The notes below the pieces were generated by a model that saw only the letters and a program-made list of their open reading frames with translations, was not told the origin of the DNA and did not search any database. Shown in pieces: positions 48,074 to 60,198 of a stretch of 64,000 bases of DNA. Each line of letters starts with the position of its first letter. Positions within the stretch are counted from its first letter, which is position 1. The stretch is from assembly GCA_028564705.1 (NCBI GenBank), contig JAPXFQ010000247.1, positions 2,870,501-2,934,500 on the forward strand. Direction: 5' to 3'. The position numbers and the translations under genes were made by a program. The stretch comes from Apricaphanius iberus. Its lineage: Eukaryota; Chordata; Actinopteri; Cyprinodontiformes; Aphaniidae.

Positions 48074-48415
48074 ATGCCCCTTTTCGTCCAGACCGGTTGG
48101 GGTCTGTCCCTATTTACCCCATTTCCACTACCTTTGTCTGGGCCGAGCCAAACCCCTTTTTTTGGACTTCCTCTGCTTTGGTCCAAACCGTGGCGATCCA
48201 ACATGCCCACCTATGTACTCATTGAGCCAGTGAAATTATGTCACTCTCACTCCTACCTAGCAGTTATAGCCACTGATTGGCCTGGCGGTGTTCATTTGAA
48301 GTGATGTCATTAGAATGGAGAAGCATGGCTTCCAGCAAGTTTAAAACAGAAAACGCATCTAGGCTGGTTGACCCGACACAATCCAGGCCAAGTCGACCCT
48401 ATTGGAAAATGGGCA
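48074..48415. repeat. Probable DNA transposon fragment
   Basis: The left edge TGCCCCTTTTC and the right edge read inward (TGCCCATTTTC) form a short imperfect inverted pair. The interior is more GC-rich, with TTTCCACTACC and GGGCCGAGCC, which recall fish non-autonomous elements. There is no clean target duplication (TAA left, GAA right). Confidence 0.35.
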
Positions 48416-48419
48416 GAAT

Positions 48420-49330
48420 ATAAGGATGGCATGGATACGTGTGTGGTGGCCCTTGAGGCACTGACTACAGCTGCAGTCTACTTCACTCAAACTCTTAAAT
48501 GGATTTGCTTCACAATCCTCTTAAGGTTGCAGTTATGCCCATTGCAAAAATCTGTCTATGTACCACACTTTTTGTCTTCCAATAAACTATTCATGCTTAT
48601 AAACAGCACTCTTTGAACAACTGCTTATTAACAACAGCATTTTGAAGTTTACCCCCAATATGAATACAATATGAAAAGCAAAAACAGGCAAAAGTATACA
48701 TTACTGTAGAACATACTATATACCATACTTATATTGATGTTGTACATTTAAAACAACACATGGTTTAGCAAAATGCTGCACAGCAAACACATAAAGCACA
48801 TAAATAGTTAAGAAAATGTTCTTGTTAAGAATATAAGAAAATTAAAAATGATTTCTTCTGACCCTCAGCACACACAGCAAAAACAAAGTACCTACTTGTA
48901 TTCATAAAAAAGGGATTAGGGATTATATGTTGTAATATTAAAAGGAAACCAATAACATATGGAGACACTGACCAGTTTCTCTGGAACACTAACCTGTTTG
49001 AAGAGGTCTTGATTTGCGCCATCCACAATTATCCTGTAGATTTTTGTGCGGAGACAATTAACACTGCTCCGCTTGGAATCGGAAACGTTTGTGTCTGGAT
49101 CATTCATCTTTAGAGGTCCGTGTAAGAAAACGACAAATAAGTGTTATTGCTCTGCCACAGAGAAGGGCACATATGCTGAGTAAATCAGTTAATTCCTTTA
49201 AACAAATTAAACACGCTTAAAATTGCCTTGAGGCTATTTATTGGCAAACTTACTAAAATTACTCAAAAGGTTACGTGCAACTAAACCAGATTATTTTTAT
49301 TATAGTTGCATTCATGAGTTGGCTGTGTGA
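48420..49330. other. Upstream flank of promoter, nothing recognised
   Basis: AT-rich DNA without exons or repeats. Confidence 0.5.
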
Positions 49331-49334
49331 CTAA

Positions 49335-49336
<2 letters not shown>

Positions 49337-49369
<33 letters not shown>
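49337..49369. repeat. T33 homopolymer
   Basis: Thirty-three consecutive T residues just upstream of the CpG-rich leader. As a minus-strand A tail it could mark a lost retroposon, but no element body or duplication is evident. Poly(dA:dT) tracts also exclude nucleosomes near promoters. Confidence 0.9.
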
Positions 49370-49373
<4 letters not shown>

Positions 49374-49443
49374 CTGTTGGGAGGAGTGTGATAGAGAGGG
49401 AGGGAGACGCAGCCGGTGAAGCAAAGGGGGGAGGCTCGCTGTT

Positions 49444-49533
49444 ATGAGCTGTTGCTCTGAGAAGAAGCGGATCTTTCACTCCCAACTTTTTCAAAATGGA
49501 AATGCGCTTGTTTTGCCTGTTGCACCACTTTAG
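49444..49533 (+). other. Upstream ORF 1 (29 codons)
   Basis: ATG at 49,444 with stop TAG at 49,531. A second start at 49,496 in another frame gives a 13-codon ORF ending at 49,537 and overlapping this one. If transcription starts upstream of 49,444, both would reduce initiation at the main start. Confidence 0.4.
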
Positions 49534-49747
49534 ATAACTGGTTGTCATCTAATCGACGGATTGGAGTAACTTTTGAAAAACTTCTAGACAAAGGACGACC
49601 ATTTCTTCTACCCCGAGGGGGTGGTTGTACCCGGACGGATCTGCGCTGTGGAGTTTTTCAGCCAATTTGGACCAGCGCAGACTCGTTATATTTTACTGTG
49701 ATTTCAGATTTAATATAAATATAAATTTTTTTCAGGATTTTGCCAAC

Positions 49748-49834
49748 ATGTCTGGACGCAGTTTATTCACCACACCTCGAGTTGTGTTAAGCACTGCTGG
49801 AACACTTTACTGGTGCGTCAAGGGCAACTTGTAA
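49748..49834 (+). other. Upstream ORF 3 (28 codons)
   Basis: ATG at 49,748 has a favourable context (GCCAACATG, A at -3) and stops at TAA 49,832-49,834, immediately followed by a second TAA. It is in the same frame as the main ORF 195 bases downstream, so those stops separate the two. It likely tunes translation of the downstream ORF by reinitiation or leaky scanning. No peptide function is claimed. Confidence 0.5.
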
Positions 49835-49942
49835 TAACAGCCTTGGCATCAATCTCCTGTGTTGCTCCGGGTCTAATCTCCCCGGCCTGTGCGTTTAGTG
49901 TCTGGATTTACACCCAACTGTCTGCGGACCCTTTCTCCTAAC

Positions 49943-50050
49943 ATGGAAGGCGATCAGGGGGCCGAAGCGTTATCCGAGGAACCCCATACAGACACCGCCG
50001 CAGCGTCTGATAGTTTTTCCCAACTGTGGACGGACGTCATGGGGATGCTG
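49943..50050 (+). CDS. First coding exon of unidentified acidic/coiled-coil protein
   Basis: Exon 1 encodes 36 residues: MEGDQGAEALSEEP, then HTDTAAASDSFSQLWTDVMG and ML. The start has A at -3 and G at +4, the next in-frame ATG upstream is closed by tandem stops, and the exon ends in a consensus donor (CTG, then GTGAGTTT) in phase 0. Residues 1-22 are acidic and probably disordered, with no signal peptide. Residues 24-36 form an amphipathic stretch (FSQLWTDVMGML). The frame continues without interruption into the exon at 59,481. The gene is cut by the window edge, so function cannot be assigned. A distant FEZ/UNC-76 relation is possible. Confidence 0.75.
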
Positions 50051-53000
50051 GTGAGTTTTTAGGGGGAGGGGGGCATCCGTTGACAGGATCACAAACTGAT
50101 ATCAGAGTCAACCGGCTGTGACTTTTCAACCCGTTACTCTAAAAGTTGGCTCTAAGTTGCGCTTTTGCCTTTTGTGTAGCCGTGCATGCAAATCGGTCAT
50201 CAGACAAATAACACGTCCTTAAAGGGCCCAATTTCAAATCCATGAACCAGCACTTGTTAGTCTTGAGTCCAGGTGGTTCATTCTATTGCGTCAGGACTGG
50301 CTTGGTAGGTTTGGTGTGATTTGTTTTCTGTCCTTTCTTGCATTACTGGATACTTAGGAGTTATGTTTCCCCCCTATTTATTTCTTCTTTCAGATAATTT
50401 TGTTATCATCCAGTTTTCTCAGAGTGGGTTTTTTAAAAGCAACATAATGTCTGTTGATGATGTGTGTTTCTGTTGTCAGTGATGTTTTATCGACAGATAA
50501 ATTCTTACTCCAGCAGTAGAGTGAAGAGTTTCTTCTAGTTATTTTGTGTCAAAGCCTGACAAGTCAAGTAGCCACTTGAATTATATATATTTTTTAATCT
50601 ACATTGACTTTAAAGTAAAAAAAAAAGGTAAAAGTAGACTTGCTGATCATTACATGTGTTGTATTTACACAAATCTGCTGATTAACATATAACATGTTCA
50701 TTACATTGTCAGCATACTTAGTTTTTTATGGTTTACCCGAGGAGGAATACTACCTTTCATAATGCTTACACATGAGATAATATATATATATTTACAGTTC
50801 TAATGACATAAAGATTATGAATTCTATTTTAAATAAAGACGTAAAAAGAAATCTAGAAGAAATACACATCTAATTAGAAATACTTAATTCTGCTTTACAT
50901 AGAGGTCTATTTGGTGTTCAATAAACTGATGTTAATTGGGTTATTAGTTGGGCAAACAATATATGGTGCTTTGTTAGTTTTCTTTAATGACTGTGGGTGT
51001 TTTTCATAACATGAAATGTTTCCAAACATTCAGATTTGTTTCTTTTTTGAAAGAAAAGTGTTATAGCAACATTTCTCCCAGCTTACCAGTAGTGCACAGT
51101 GTGTTATTCCATCTTTCATACAGATGTAGAAAACTCCAGTTACCGTAGTACTTTCTCTGGGATCTCATGTAAAGATCTTGTTTTCTTACGGTTTTATACT
51201 TGGACCTTTTAAAACCTTCGAATATTTTGATACTGGTAACCGGCCCAGGCCTTTTATAATCCTCAGTAGTGTTAGAACTCCATTATCAATTAGACTTTGC
51301 TTTTCTTTTCCATCTTCATTGAGAATAAAAGGTGTCTTTGAGGCTCTTCTAGCTGTTTTTACTTTTGTCTGGCAGGCGCTTTTGATCCAACTGATCCTCA
51401 GACCAAATGTTCTACAATCACTTCCAGTCTGTAAAAAATCCTGAGGTGTTAATTTGGTTTGGTCTGGCACTGAGGATGTGAATGAAATGGAAATGCTGAA
51501 TTGCGTGTGTGCAAAAGGTTGAGGGTGATGGGTGGGTGGTGTGCTGTCCTGCCCTCCTGACACTAGGTGGGAGACCTGGCTCCCAGCCAAGTAACTTCCC
51601 CTGATTTATTACTCTAGAGGCAAATGCCTCTCAGCTCGGTGCTCATCTTTGTTATTTTTCCCCTCTCCTTAAACTAGGAAACAGAAATTAGTAGAAAGTT
51701 AATTTAGTCTTTGCTCTGAACTTGCTCAGCTCTGGTATTTTCAATTAATAATTATACTTTAAGCAATTTACAAGTTTGGTACAAGTATAAAAAACAATGT
51801 AGAACTGTTTATATTTTTAATGAATAACAAAATATGTGTGTTCATATAATCTTTTAACCTATCTTTTGACCAAAATTATCTGCTTTAATTACCTATTTTT
51901 TTCTTTAACAGCCATCTTTCCCGCTCGCTTTCAGATCACTTTAAATTTACTGAAGTTTTCTGTGTTCTCACTACTCTATTGCATAATTTGGCATTTAGAT
52001 CTTTATTCTTTGCCAGACTTCGAAAGCGTGAAGCACCAACATGCAAAGGAGGTATAAATGTACAATGACGTGTTTGAATTTCTTTTTAAAGGGAAGGTCC
52101 ACAAACACTATTGTGACTTGAAAGTCAGATGTCCTCTGAGCTACCCCAAATTCATATATTAAAGAGACTATACACAAGTTTATCCACAAATAAATATATA
52201 AAAAAAATTAAAATTATTGCTCATACATGCTTCAGCAATTCCCTAGTCAGTAGAATGAGCCCTGGACTTCTCATTGCCTTTTCCTCTACGTATATGCATG
52301 TAAATTCACTTAAATAGCTAGTGATTGGGTCGAACAAGCTCATTTCCGAGTGCTTTCCACAGGTAGCATAATGCGTGTTCAGACACTCAGGTGTAGCATT
52401 CACTATCTCCATCATAAACAATCGCAGAGCGACAGGTAACTGCAGGATGGATTTAGCGGAGCAGAGAGCAGCTTTGGCACCAGCAAAACTCCAGCCCAGG
52501 CCCAAACTAATTTTACACAATAGTAAAAAAATTACATTTCTTATCTCAATTGAAATCATGTCTGCTAATCTGTAAATTCTCTAGGATGGGGACTGAATCA
52601 GTTGTTGTTTCTGTTCGTTCGTGAATGAGCTTACTCACAAGCTTTCAATTCAGGCTGCAGGGGGGAGTCTCGATCACAAAACGTACAAACTTCACATAGT
52701 CCCTTTTGAAACATAGTCAAAGTGGTGGAATAAAGTTTTAGTTGAACTATTGTTAGTTTTCATTACACTAAACCACATATCATTTATTAAAATCTTCTGT
52801 TCGTGTTTGGCTCCTGGACAATTTGGCACTTTGTACACCCACTTAATTCTTTTTCATTTTCCAGTTTGTCAATATAAACAATCCAGTTTGTACCCCAGTA
52901 CTTGAGCCATTCATTATAATTTTTATTTTCTTGGTAGTTATGTATTATAAATTATACAAATTCTAAGAAATCACTCAGATCTCACATTTACTTTACATTA

Positions 53001-56000
53001 AATGCTTATATTTTCTAAAAACGTTGTATAACACCTTTTTTTTGCTCATGTTTAATACATTTGAAGATATTTTGACTTCCTGAAAAAATTAAATCCATTT
53101 GCTGGTAGATCTACTGGAATCATATAACCAGCTCTTCTGAGAATATATTATACATAGAGTATCGTACATCACTTCAAATTGTTGGCTGTCAGAGGGGTTA
53201 TGAAATGTCCTCCTGGTAGGTATGAACTGACGAATGGTCAGTTTGAAACATTGCGTGGGAGTTGTCACTCCTGCTAACTTGAAAAACCTAGTTATTCAGG
53301 AGTAAAACTCTAAAGGTGAAGGGGTGTAATGACAAGCAAGCTTTGGGATGCATAGTATCGAGACAGATTGTTATTAGTTAGCATTACAGCAAATAGAACA
53401 TGCAGTGTTTAGAACTAATACAATTCAGGATAAGATTGTATTTTCCTAGGCCCATTTTCCTTATGAAAAATGGCAAGTTTAAAAACAAAGGTAATGTCTA
53501 CTATTCAAACATCCATGTTACGTTTCTTCATTTAAGATCAGGCTTCAACTATGTGCCGAAATTTGCTTCAAAGCATATTGCTGTATTTTCCTAAAGAAAT
53601 GCCAGGGTTGATTATGTGATGGTGAAGTCTTAAATAAATTGGCCTTTAATATGAACTTTATCTGAAGAATTTGCTCTGAGTCCATTCTTTAAACACATTG
53701 TAAGATGCCGAGAAGAGGGAAGACCATATCTATGGTACAGCTAAATACATGTGCTATAAATAACCAGCACTGTAAGACATTCAATGGCTTTTGTTTTACT
53801 TGAGATAGGAATGGCCTTTAAATTTGGGTTTAGCTAACCCTGTCTGTTGGCAGGGCTTTTCAGTACGCTTAGTATTAGGTCTGAACACACAATAAATTTA
53901 AGTACCTAATATTGGAATGGCTGTGCAGACAAAGCACTTAAGTAGTCATCAGCAAAGACCCTTTATTCCACCGAATTAAATTCACATTTGCATCTTTAAA
54001 GAACTTTTTCATCTTGTTTGGGCAGTAAATTCAAGAATATGTCAGTCTGTAGTATGTTTCTGAGGGCCCCCCTGTCAGTGATGTGTGTTTAATAAGAATA
54101 TCAAAGAAAGGCAGTCACTCTTTTGTGGTGGAAGATAAAGTTAATACCCATCAAACTGGTTAAGAGTCAACTTTAACTTTTAAGTGGTTGAGTTTGATAG
54201 TTCGCTGAAACTTTTCTTTAAACTTAAATAAGTTAATCTCAATATGAATCTAAAGCTTTTTTGAAATAGCATTTGTATTCCTGTCTTTCTTTTTAAGTCA
54301 TTTTGGCAAACATTCCTTTTGTGGGATTCATTTGTTTGACATAACTGGTTTGTTTCTCGATGAAGCTATAAAGAGAAACAGTGACTTCCAGTTTACAAAC
54401 CTGGAAAACTGATAGTGATTTACAGCCCCCACAGTAGATAATTCTCTTGATTTTGCTCAAAAAGCTGTATAGAGCTAAAACTTTGTGGAAATACTATACT
54501 CATCTGCAGAAAATCTGTCTCTTCTTGAAAAGTGTTTTGTTGAGGGTAACTAAGTATGGGAGGAGGATGTTTGTCCATTTGAAACTCGCTGATTATGTAA
54601 GAGACTGAATAAATATGCGGTACTGCTTTGGAGATGTGATTTTTTTCAGGATATGGAAAGTTTATGGTTTATGTATAACTAATAAGACCATGTTCATATG
54701 GAACCTATAGTTTTAGAGTTTTTGCTTCCAATTGCTTTCAATGTTATTACAGTTCAATAAGTTTTCTATCCTTGGCTAATTTACAACCTCATCCTTCTTT
54801 CCTCATTTTAACTGTTTAGGTCAGAGAGATCTGTTTGGTTTCCTCTTCTAGGATGGCACCGCTCTGTTTAACTGAAGCGGATATCCTAAGGAAGCTCTCT
54901 GAAAGACTGAGCTTTGGCCTAAGGCCTTACCCTCATAAACAACCCTCCACCTTTGGTTCCGAAGACCAATGTCACAGCCCTGCGTTATCTAGTCATCTGG
55001 CTCCTGATTATTCCCAATTCCACTAACTGAATACTTTTAGTCAAAACAATACAGAATGACACACGAACAACATATTTTTCCAAATCTATGGTCTAGTTTT
55101 TTCCAGTTTTCATAATCTCTTTATGCTGTTTGTTGGCACATTTCATCTTTTTGGCAACCGCCAGTCATTATAATCATAATAATGGTCAATCTTCAAACTG
55201 GCCTTTCCTATCCTAATATGCTATTGGCGAAATCATTCACTGCCAATGTTATGACCTCAAGGAGTAGTACTCTGTTGTAAAGTATTCTTATTGTTCTGTG
55301 GTTTAAGTTCAAGTAGTCACAAAGCTATCCCTTTGGGAAATAGCTAAACTATTTGCACAACAGTCCCTCTATAATGGGCAAAAATATTTCAATAGGAAAA
55401 AATATGGTTGTAGCCTTTTTTGTATTATTATGTTATGCTTAATATATATGTACCTTCCATGCATACCAATATAAAATTAAAAAAGCTTAAGTTGATTATA
55501 AATTAGTTGTGAGATTAGATACTAAGTAAACCTGAAACCTCTGTGCCTTCATTCTCTGGAATTTGAATAATTTTACATACTTTTAAATAGAAGGTCTGTA
55601 TTTCGAAAAACTGTTATTTCATCTTGGAAATTGTCTTATCTGGGTTGCATGAATAGTAAAAGTGAAAGTGATACAAAATCTTCACAAAGTTTTCCCTCAC
55701 AGTGCCAGTTTCATATTGTTATAAAACATGTTTAATATTGTCCCCAAAGCCTACCAATCTGCTGAATACAAGATTTCTACAAAATATCTTCATTTCTGTT
55801 ACCTTTTTTCTGTTTTTTTTGTCAAACCTTTAGTACTGACTGTAGACTGGAACAATGCGTTGGCTTTGAATGTAATACTGGTTGAAGGTTGTTGGGTAAA
55901 ATCCTCTGAGTTTTCTATCTGTTTATTTTCTTAGTTGTTTCAATAAAGTCTCCAAATAAATAATGTTGAGTTTATGGCAAATTTGTTTTTTGTTTTTTGT

Positions 56001-58571
56001 CAGCACTGGTACCAGTAACTCACTCAGGCCTGTTTAAAGCATGTGTTTTAAATAATAACTTTTATTGATTAAAGTGGGCGTTCAGTATAATGACTTAATT
56101 GCAGGAAAATATCTTTTAGTTTGAAATGGAGGAATTCCCTGGTTTGGTTCATTCTTAAATGTGCACACTTTCTGCCTTTGCATCTAACATTTAAACATGT
56201 AAAATCTTAAACAGTGTTAGTGACTTTAATTTATATTTGCTAATAAATGATGTTAAACTTGAAATGTATGTATGTGATTGGCATAAATGCTTAATATCAT
56301 CATTTGTGATGTAATACTTAATTAAAGCTGGGTAATATCACTGTATTTAATAGCAGTAATATTACTACTGCTCAATATTCTGCTGTTTTGTGAGTTGCAC
56401 TTAGAGCACCACTATAGGTAGATTAAAGCTCAGCTGTTCATAGGGAGTACTGTTTTCATGGAGTTCATAAAAATGCACCCCCTTTACTGTAAATACAAAT
56501 GAAATCACACACATTCTTGTATGGGTGTTGCTTTCTGTGGAGCTATTGTTGCCTTTGTTCAAGTCATAATGGGGAGTTGGCCTCCCCTTACATCCAGGGT
56601 GGAGTAGCTGTTCTGTCAGCTAAAGCAGCATTAGTCATTATTTGAAATAACCATGGGGCTAGGCAGGTTTGTAACTATGAGATTTAGGTTGAGTCCTTTT
56701 AGAGGTTAGTTGTTTAGTTTGAGTTGGTGACACACAAAGTCTATGTAAGCTGTTTCATAGTTTTAGAGTTTGTAGAAGTTACTTGTTCTTAAACCTAATG
56801 TTTAAGTTTTCCTCTCACCCTAGAGCTACAGAAAGGTCAAATTCTGTCATTCTAGAGTTGGTAAACTTTTAGGACTGTTGTTGATGCCTGTTGCTTTAAA
56901 ACATTAGCTCCATCTGCAGCTGGTTATTAGTTAATGGAGCTCTGTAGCGAGAGCATGGTTTTTGTTTTTGTGAGGAATGAAGTAGAAAGCATGTGTCTGC
57001 TGTGTCAGGGAGCAATCCCAAAGGGATTCTCCATCATCCCAAACCATATGTCTGGATAAAAAATGTCTTCTCAAACGAAGAGGGTGGAGCAATATAGAAT
57101 GCTGCCAGACAATCCAAAAAAAGCCCTGTATGTTTATTCGAGATGTTTTGTTCAACAAATTGTTAAAAAGCACTTTTTCGTTACATTTTATTCGCCTGAG
57201 CCACTTTGTTTGCAACTGGCCTGCCTTGGTTTGTTTTGGTCCGGTGTGTTTTAAATCCCCTGCCTGCATCGGCATGCATGCCAATGTGCATTTTCTCTGA
57301 CTAGACAGACATCTCTGAGTGAGACCTTATGCCGTTGTGTGTGTGTGTTGTCTGGGTATGTGTGTATATGTTGGTGTGGCACCTTCGCCCACACTCACAG
57401 GGATTCATTCATTAGTGGCCTGGCACCCAGAAAAGGAGTTTGGTTCAGAAAAACAGAGACTGAGGTATACTGTTCGTACTCTGCTCACTGACTCAATTCT
57501 AGCTGTCTGCCTGGCACAGATTAGATCAACACTGATGAATATTCAACAGCTAGCCATCGCTACCAGAATAGTCCATATTTTAACCAAGCCAAATGATGGT
57601 GTATAGTTTGCTGAAGCCACTTTGGACAAGGAGTTACTTTATGTTGTTTAACAAAATCTTGGTGATACATCTGCAAACTGATTTTGTTTATTAGGACATA
57701 TAGTGGCAGAAGTTTTGAACCCAACAATGAAATAATGGAATTAGACAATGATCCACATGTATGTATGAGAGCTAATGTAACTTCATCCTTTATCTGAGTT
57801 CTTTTATTAATTTCTTAAAAAAGTATATTGGAGTATTTGCTTTTGGTTGTTTATAGACTGAACATGGAGGCATTTATCAGTTTTCAGGCATTTATTTTTA
57901 TTTCTTTTTAATCTGTTGATCTCTGACTAAAGTTAATCAAATGAAAAAAATGGGTGACACTGATTGCTGGCAAATTATTTACTGTATCTCTACAATCTAC
58001 CAAAGATCATAGAAGTGCCTTATAATAAAAAAGAACAATAAAACACAAAGTAAGGAAATTGCATTAAATATAGTTTGATCATAAAATACTGGTCAGAATA
58101 AAGATTTAACCAAAATCTTTAATAAATAAAAGTGCCTCAAGCTGCTTTTTAAATTGATCAGTAGTATATGAGTAGTATGGCTCAAATACAGCTTTGAAAA
58201 TGCAGATCAATGCCTTTCCAGTTGACTAATTGGAGCATCTCTTTTATTAATCTGGAGAAAAAAAAATCCCCAATTCCTTAAAACTAATAACTTAGATAAT
58301 GTATTGGTCTAAAAGCACATTAGTCAACAGCAGTGACTTTGGTGCACTTTTTGATTTTTATAAATTGCAGAAGACTTAAGAACTCAATAGTTTTTGTTCC
58401 ATACATTGGGATAATCTAGCGATTCCTTGAATTTCAATTGATTCAAAATTACAGATTCTATCAAACTGCAAAACATTTTCTTTTCAATTTATTTAATATT
58501 TATATGATCATATTTATATTTTATTATATATAATGTGTTTTTATTAAATTATTATTAAGTTCAACATATAA

Positions 58572-58578
<7 letters not shown>

Positions 58579-58613
<35 letters not shown>
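58579..58613. repeat. (TA)n microsatellite
   Basis: About 17 TA units following a short TG run. Confidence 0.95.
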
Positions 58614-58616
<3 letters not shown>

Positions 58617-58639
58617 CTAAAAGTGTATAAACCTAAAGA

Positions 58640-58705
58640 GTTGTGTTTTTGGGCTGTGGAAGGAAACCAGAGTACCCAGCGAGAACCCACATGCATATCT
58701 ACTAA
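58640..58705 (-). repeat. SINE-type fragment
   Basis: TTTTTGGGCTGTGGAAGGAA, then ACCAGAGTACCCAGCGAGAA and CCCACATGCATA match the central body of the element at 1,796. Both ends are missing. It lies next to the TA microsatellite. Confidence 0.55.
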
Positions 58706-59480
58706 ATTCTGATTGGTGGATGTGTAATATGTATCTCTCTAAAGACTAGAATCCATCAATTTGTGTTTGTACCCTAAGCATGATGTAACAAACGTCAGTC
58801 AAATCCCAGTTATTTTAAAACTTCGCTTCATCTCACAATCATTTACAGCTGCACAGTCTAATCAGCGAGTGTTCTTTCAGTCTGGTAATTTCTTCACTGT
58901 TTTGAGCGTTGCTTCCTCCCTCTTTCGCAAACATCCATTCCCCCACAAAGGCAGGAACTGTGTGGATCTAAACCTCATCAAGCAGGAAAATGATGTTTGG
59001 TTCAGTGTTAAGTGAATGTCTGAGGGGGTAAAGAGCATCCTTGGCCTCAACAAAGACAAAACCTTGGAACAACCCATGACTTAGTCTGAGATCCAGTAAT
59101 GAAGCTAGATAAGAGCAAATAGATTGTCAGAATTTCTGGTACTTTAGCATATTCTTTATGATTTGACTTGAAAGTCTGAGAGCTGATTGGAGAAAGATTC
59201 TTAAAAAATGAAATTATTTTGGGTGTTGTTTTTTCATGGACAATAGACGCACATGAAAACCAGATCTCAAATACATCAATTTGATCTCATCTAATGTCCA
59301 AATAATTAAAAAATCGTTTTATTTCAGTAAGCCTGCAGCTTTGGCTTTATTAACATACCAATCTGAGTTGACTCTTCCCAAATCTTCTGGGATTTTTTTT
59401 TTTTTATGCTATTAACCTTTTGGTTTCCAGAGAGTTTTAGTTCCCATACTAAGCCTTTGTTTATCTTTTTTTCTCTATAG

Positions 59481-59609
59481 GATGGTTCTCTAGGCAACAT
59501 AGATGACCTTGCCCAGGAATACTCTGAGTATTATAACACCTGCTTCAGTGACGTCAACGACCGCATGGAAGAGCTACGCAAGCGTCAAGTATCCCAGGAG
59601 CTTGACATG
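59481..59609 (+). CDS. Second coding exon, charged helical segment
   Basis: Exon 2 adds 43 residues, preceded by a strong pyrimidine tract and TATAG and followed by donor GTAAATG. Both ends are phase 0, so the exon is symmetrical and could be skipped without a frameshift. The peptide runs [19 protein letters not shown], then [17 protein letters not shown] and VSQELDM. It is strongly helical, with a charged second half typical of a coiled-coil start. It shows D-L-x2-E-Y-x-E-x2-N-x-C-F-x3-N-x3-E-x-L. By recollection, vertebrate FEZ1 has a similar ungapped pattern near its N-terminus. The identity is otherwise unknown; the rest of the gene lies to the right. Confidence 0.8.
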
Positions 59610-60198
59610 GTAAATGCACACCTTGAAATGCAACCAAAAAAACGTTCCCATAGATCACAATTATTATGAAAGATCACCTTACAACTCATATCATTTGCAT
59701 GAAATAAAAAAAAGTAAAATGGAACTACAACTAGCTGGGATACTTTTTACGGTCTCAGCTAAAAGCCTGATGGAAAAGCAATAGCAAAGAACATTTGCTG
59801 AAGTGTTAGGTGTCTACTAAGACTTTGTGTAGAAGTGAATGCGGTGGTGTAATGGAGGTCTGTCAAAAAGAGTGAGGGTTTCCTTTTCACAAGGATGTAG
59901 GGTAGTGGGGCAGCTCTTTTGGTTGCCAAGCTGCAAGCGAATGAATGGTGGAATGCTGCTGGTATTGCTGCAGAGAACCAAGATTTGTGAAGCATTCAAA
60001 CACAGCAGGTTTAAAAAATTACAAGAGAACGTATAAGGGCTTAATCCACTATTTCTGGCAAATATTTTCATGCACTATATAAAAAATTATTATCTTCTAT
60101 TTCTTACAAGTCAGCTTTAGTACCGGTCCCCAAAAAAGTAAAATATAAATACATTAAAAAACACTGTATATTTGTATTTAAGTTCAGGTAATATAGAT
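59610..60198 (+). other. Start of intron 2
   Basis: AT-rich intron sequence with no further exon. Intron 2 continues to the window edge (at least 4.4 kb). I found no third exon in it. Confidence 0.6.

Larger units (their letters stand above)
49370..50060 (+). promoter_or_regulatory. CpG-rich promoter and 5' leader
   Basis: CpG dinucleotides, scarce elsewhere, are frequent here (GACGCAGCCGG, GAAGCGG, ACCCGGACGG, ACCGCCGCAGCG, GACGGACG). The region precedes the first coding exon and ends at its splice donor. No TATA box stands out, which suits a CpG-island promoter with dispersed starts. The leader carries three upstream ORFs. Confidence 0.6.
50051..59480 (+). other. Intron 1 (9,430 bp)
   Basis: GTGAGT donor and TTTTTTTCTCTATAG acceptor bound a phase-0 intron. 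Balanced, non-repetitive stretches at about 54,800-55,030, 56,500-56,680, 57,290-57,560 and 58,780-59,060 may be intronic enhancers; this is inference from composition. Repeats inside are the SINE fragment near 58,640 and the TA microsatellite at 58,579. Open frames of up to 134 codons (for example 51,186-51,590, minus) have no splice sites or protein-like content and are not accepted. Confidence 0.7.

Noticed and set aside
49337..49369. Poly(A) tail of a minus-strand processed pseudogene
   Set aside because: No gene-like body or target duplication beside it.
51186..51590. 134-codon minus-strand open frame in intron 1
   Set aside because: Lacks exon boundaries and any recognisable domain; opposite strand is equally open.
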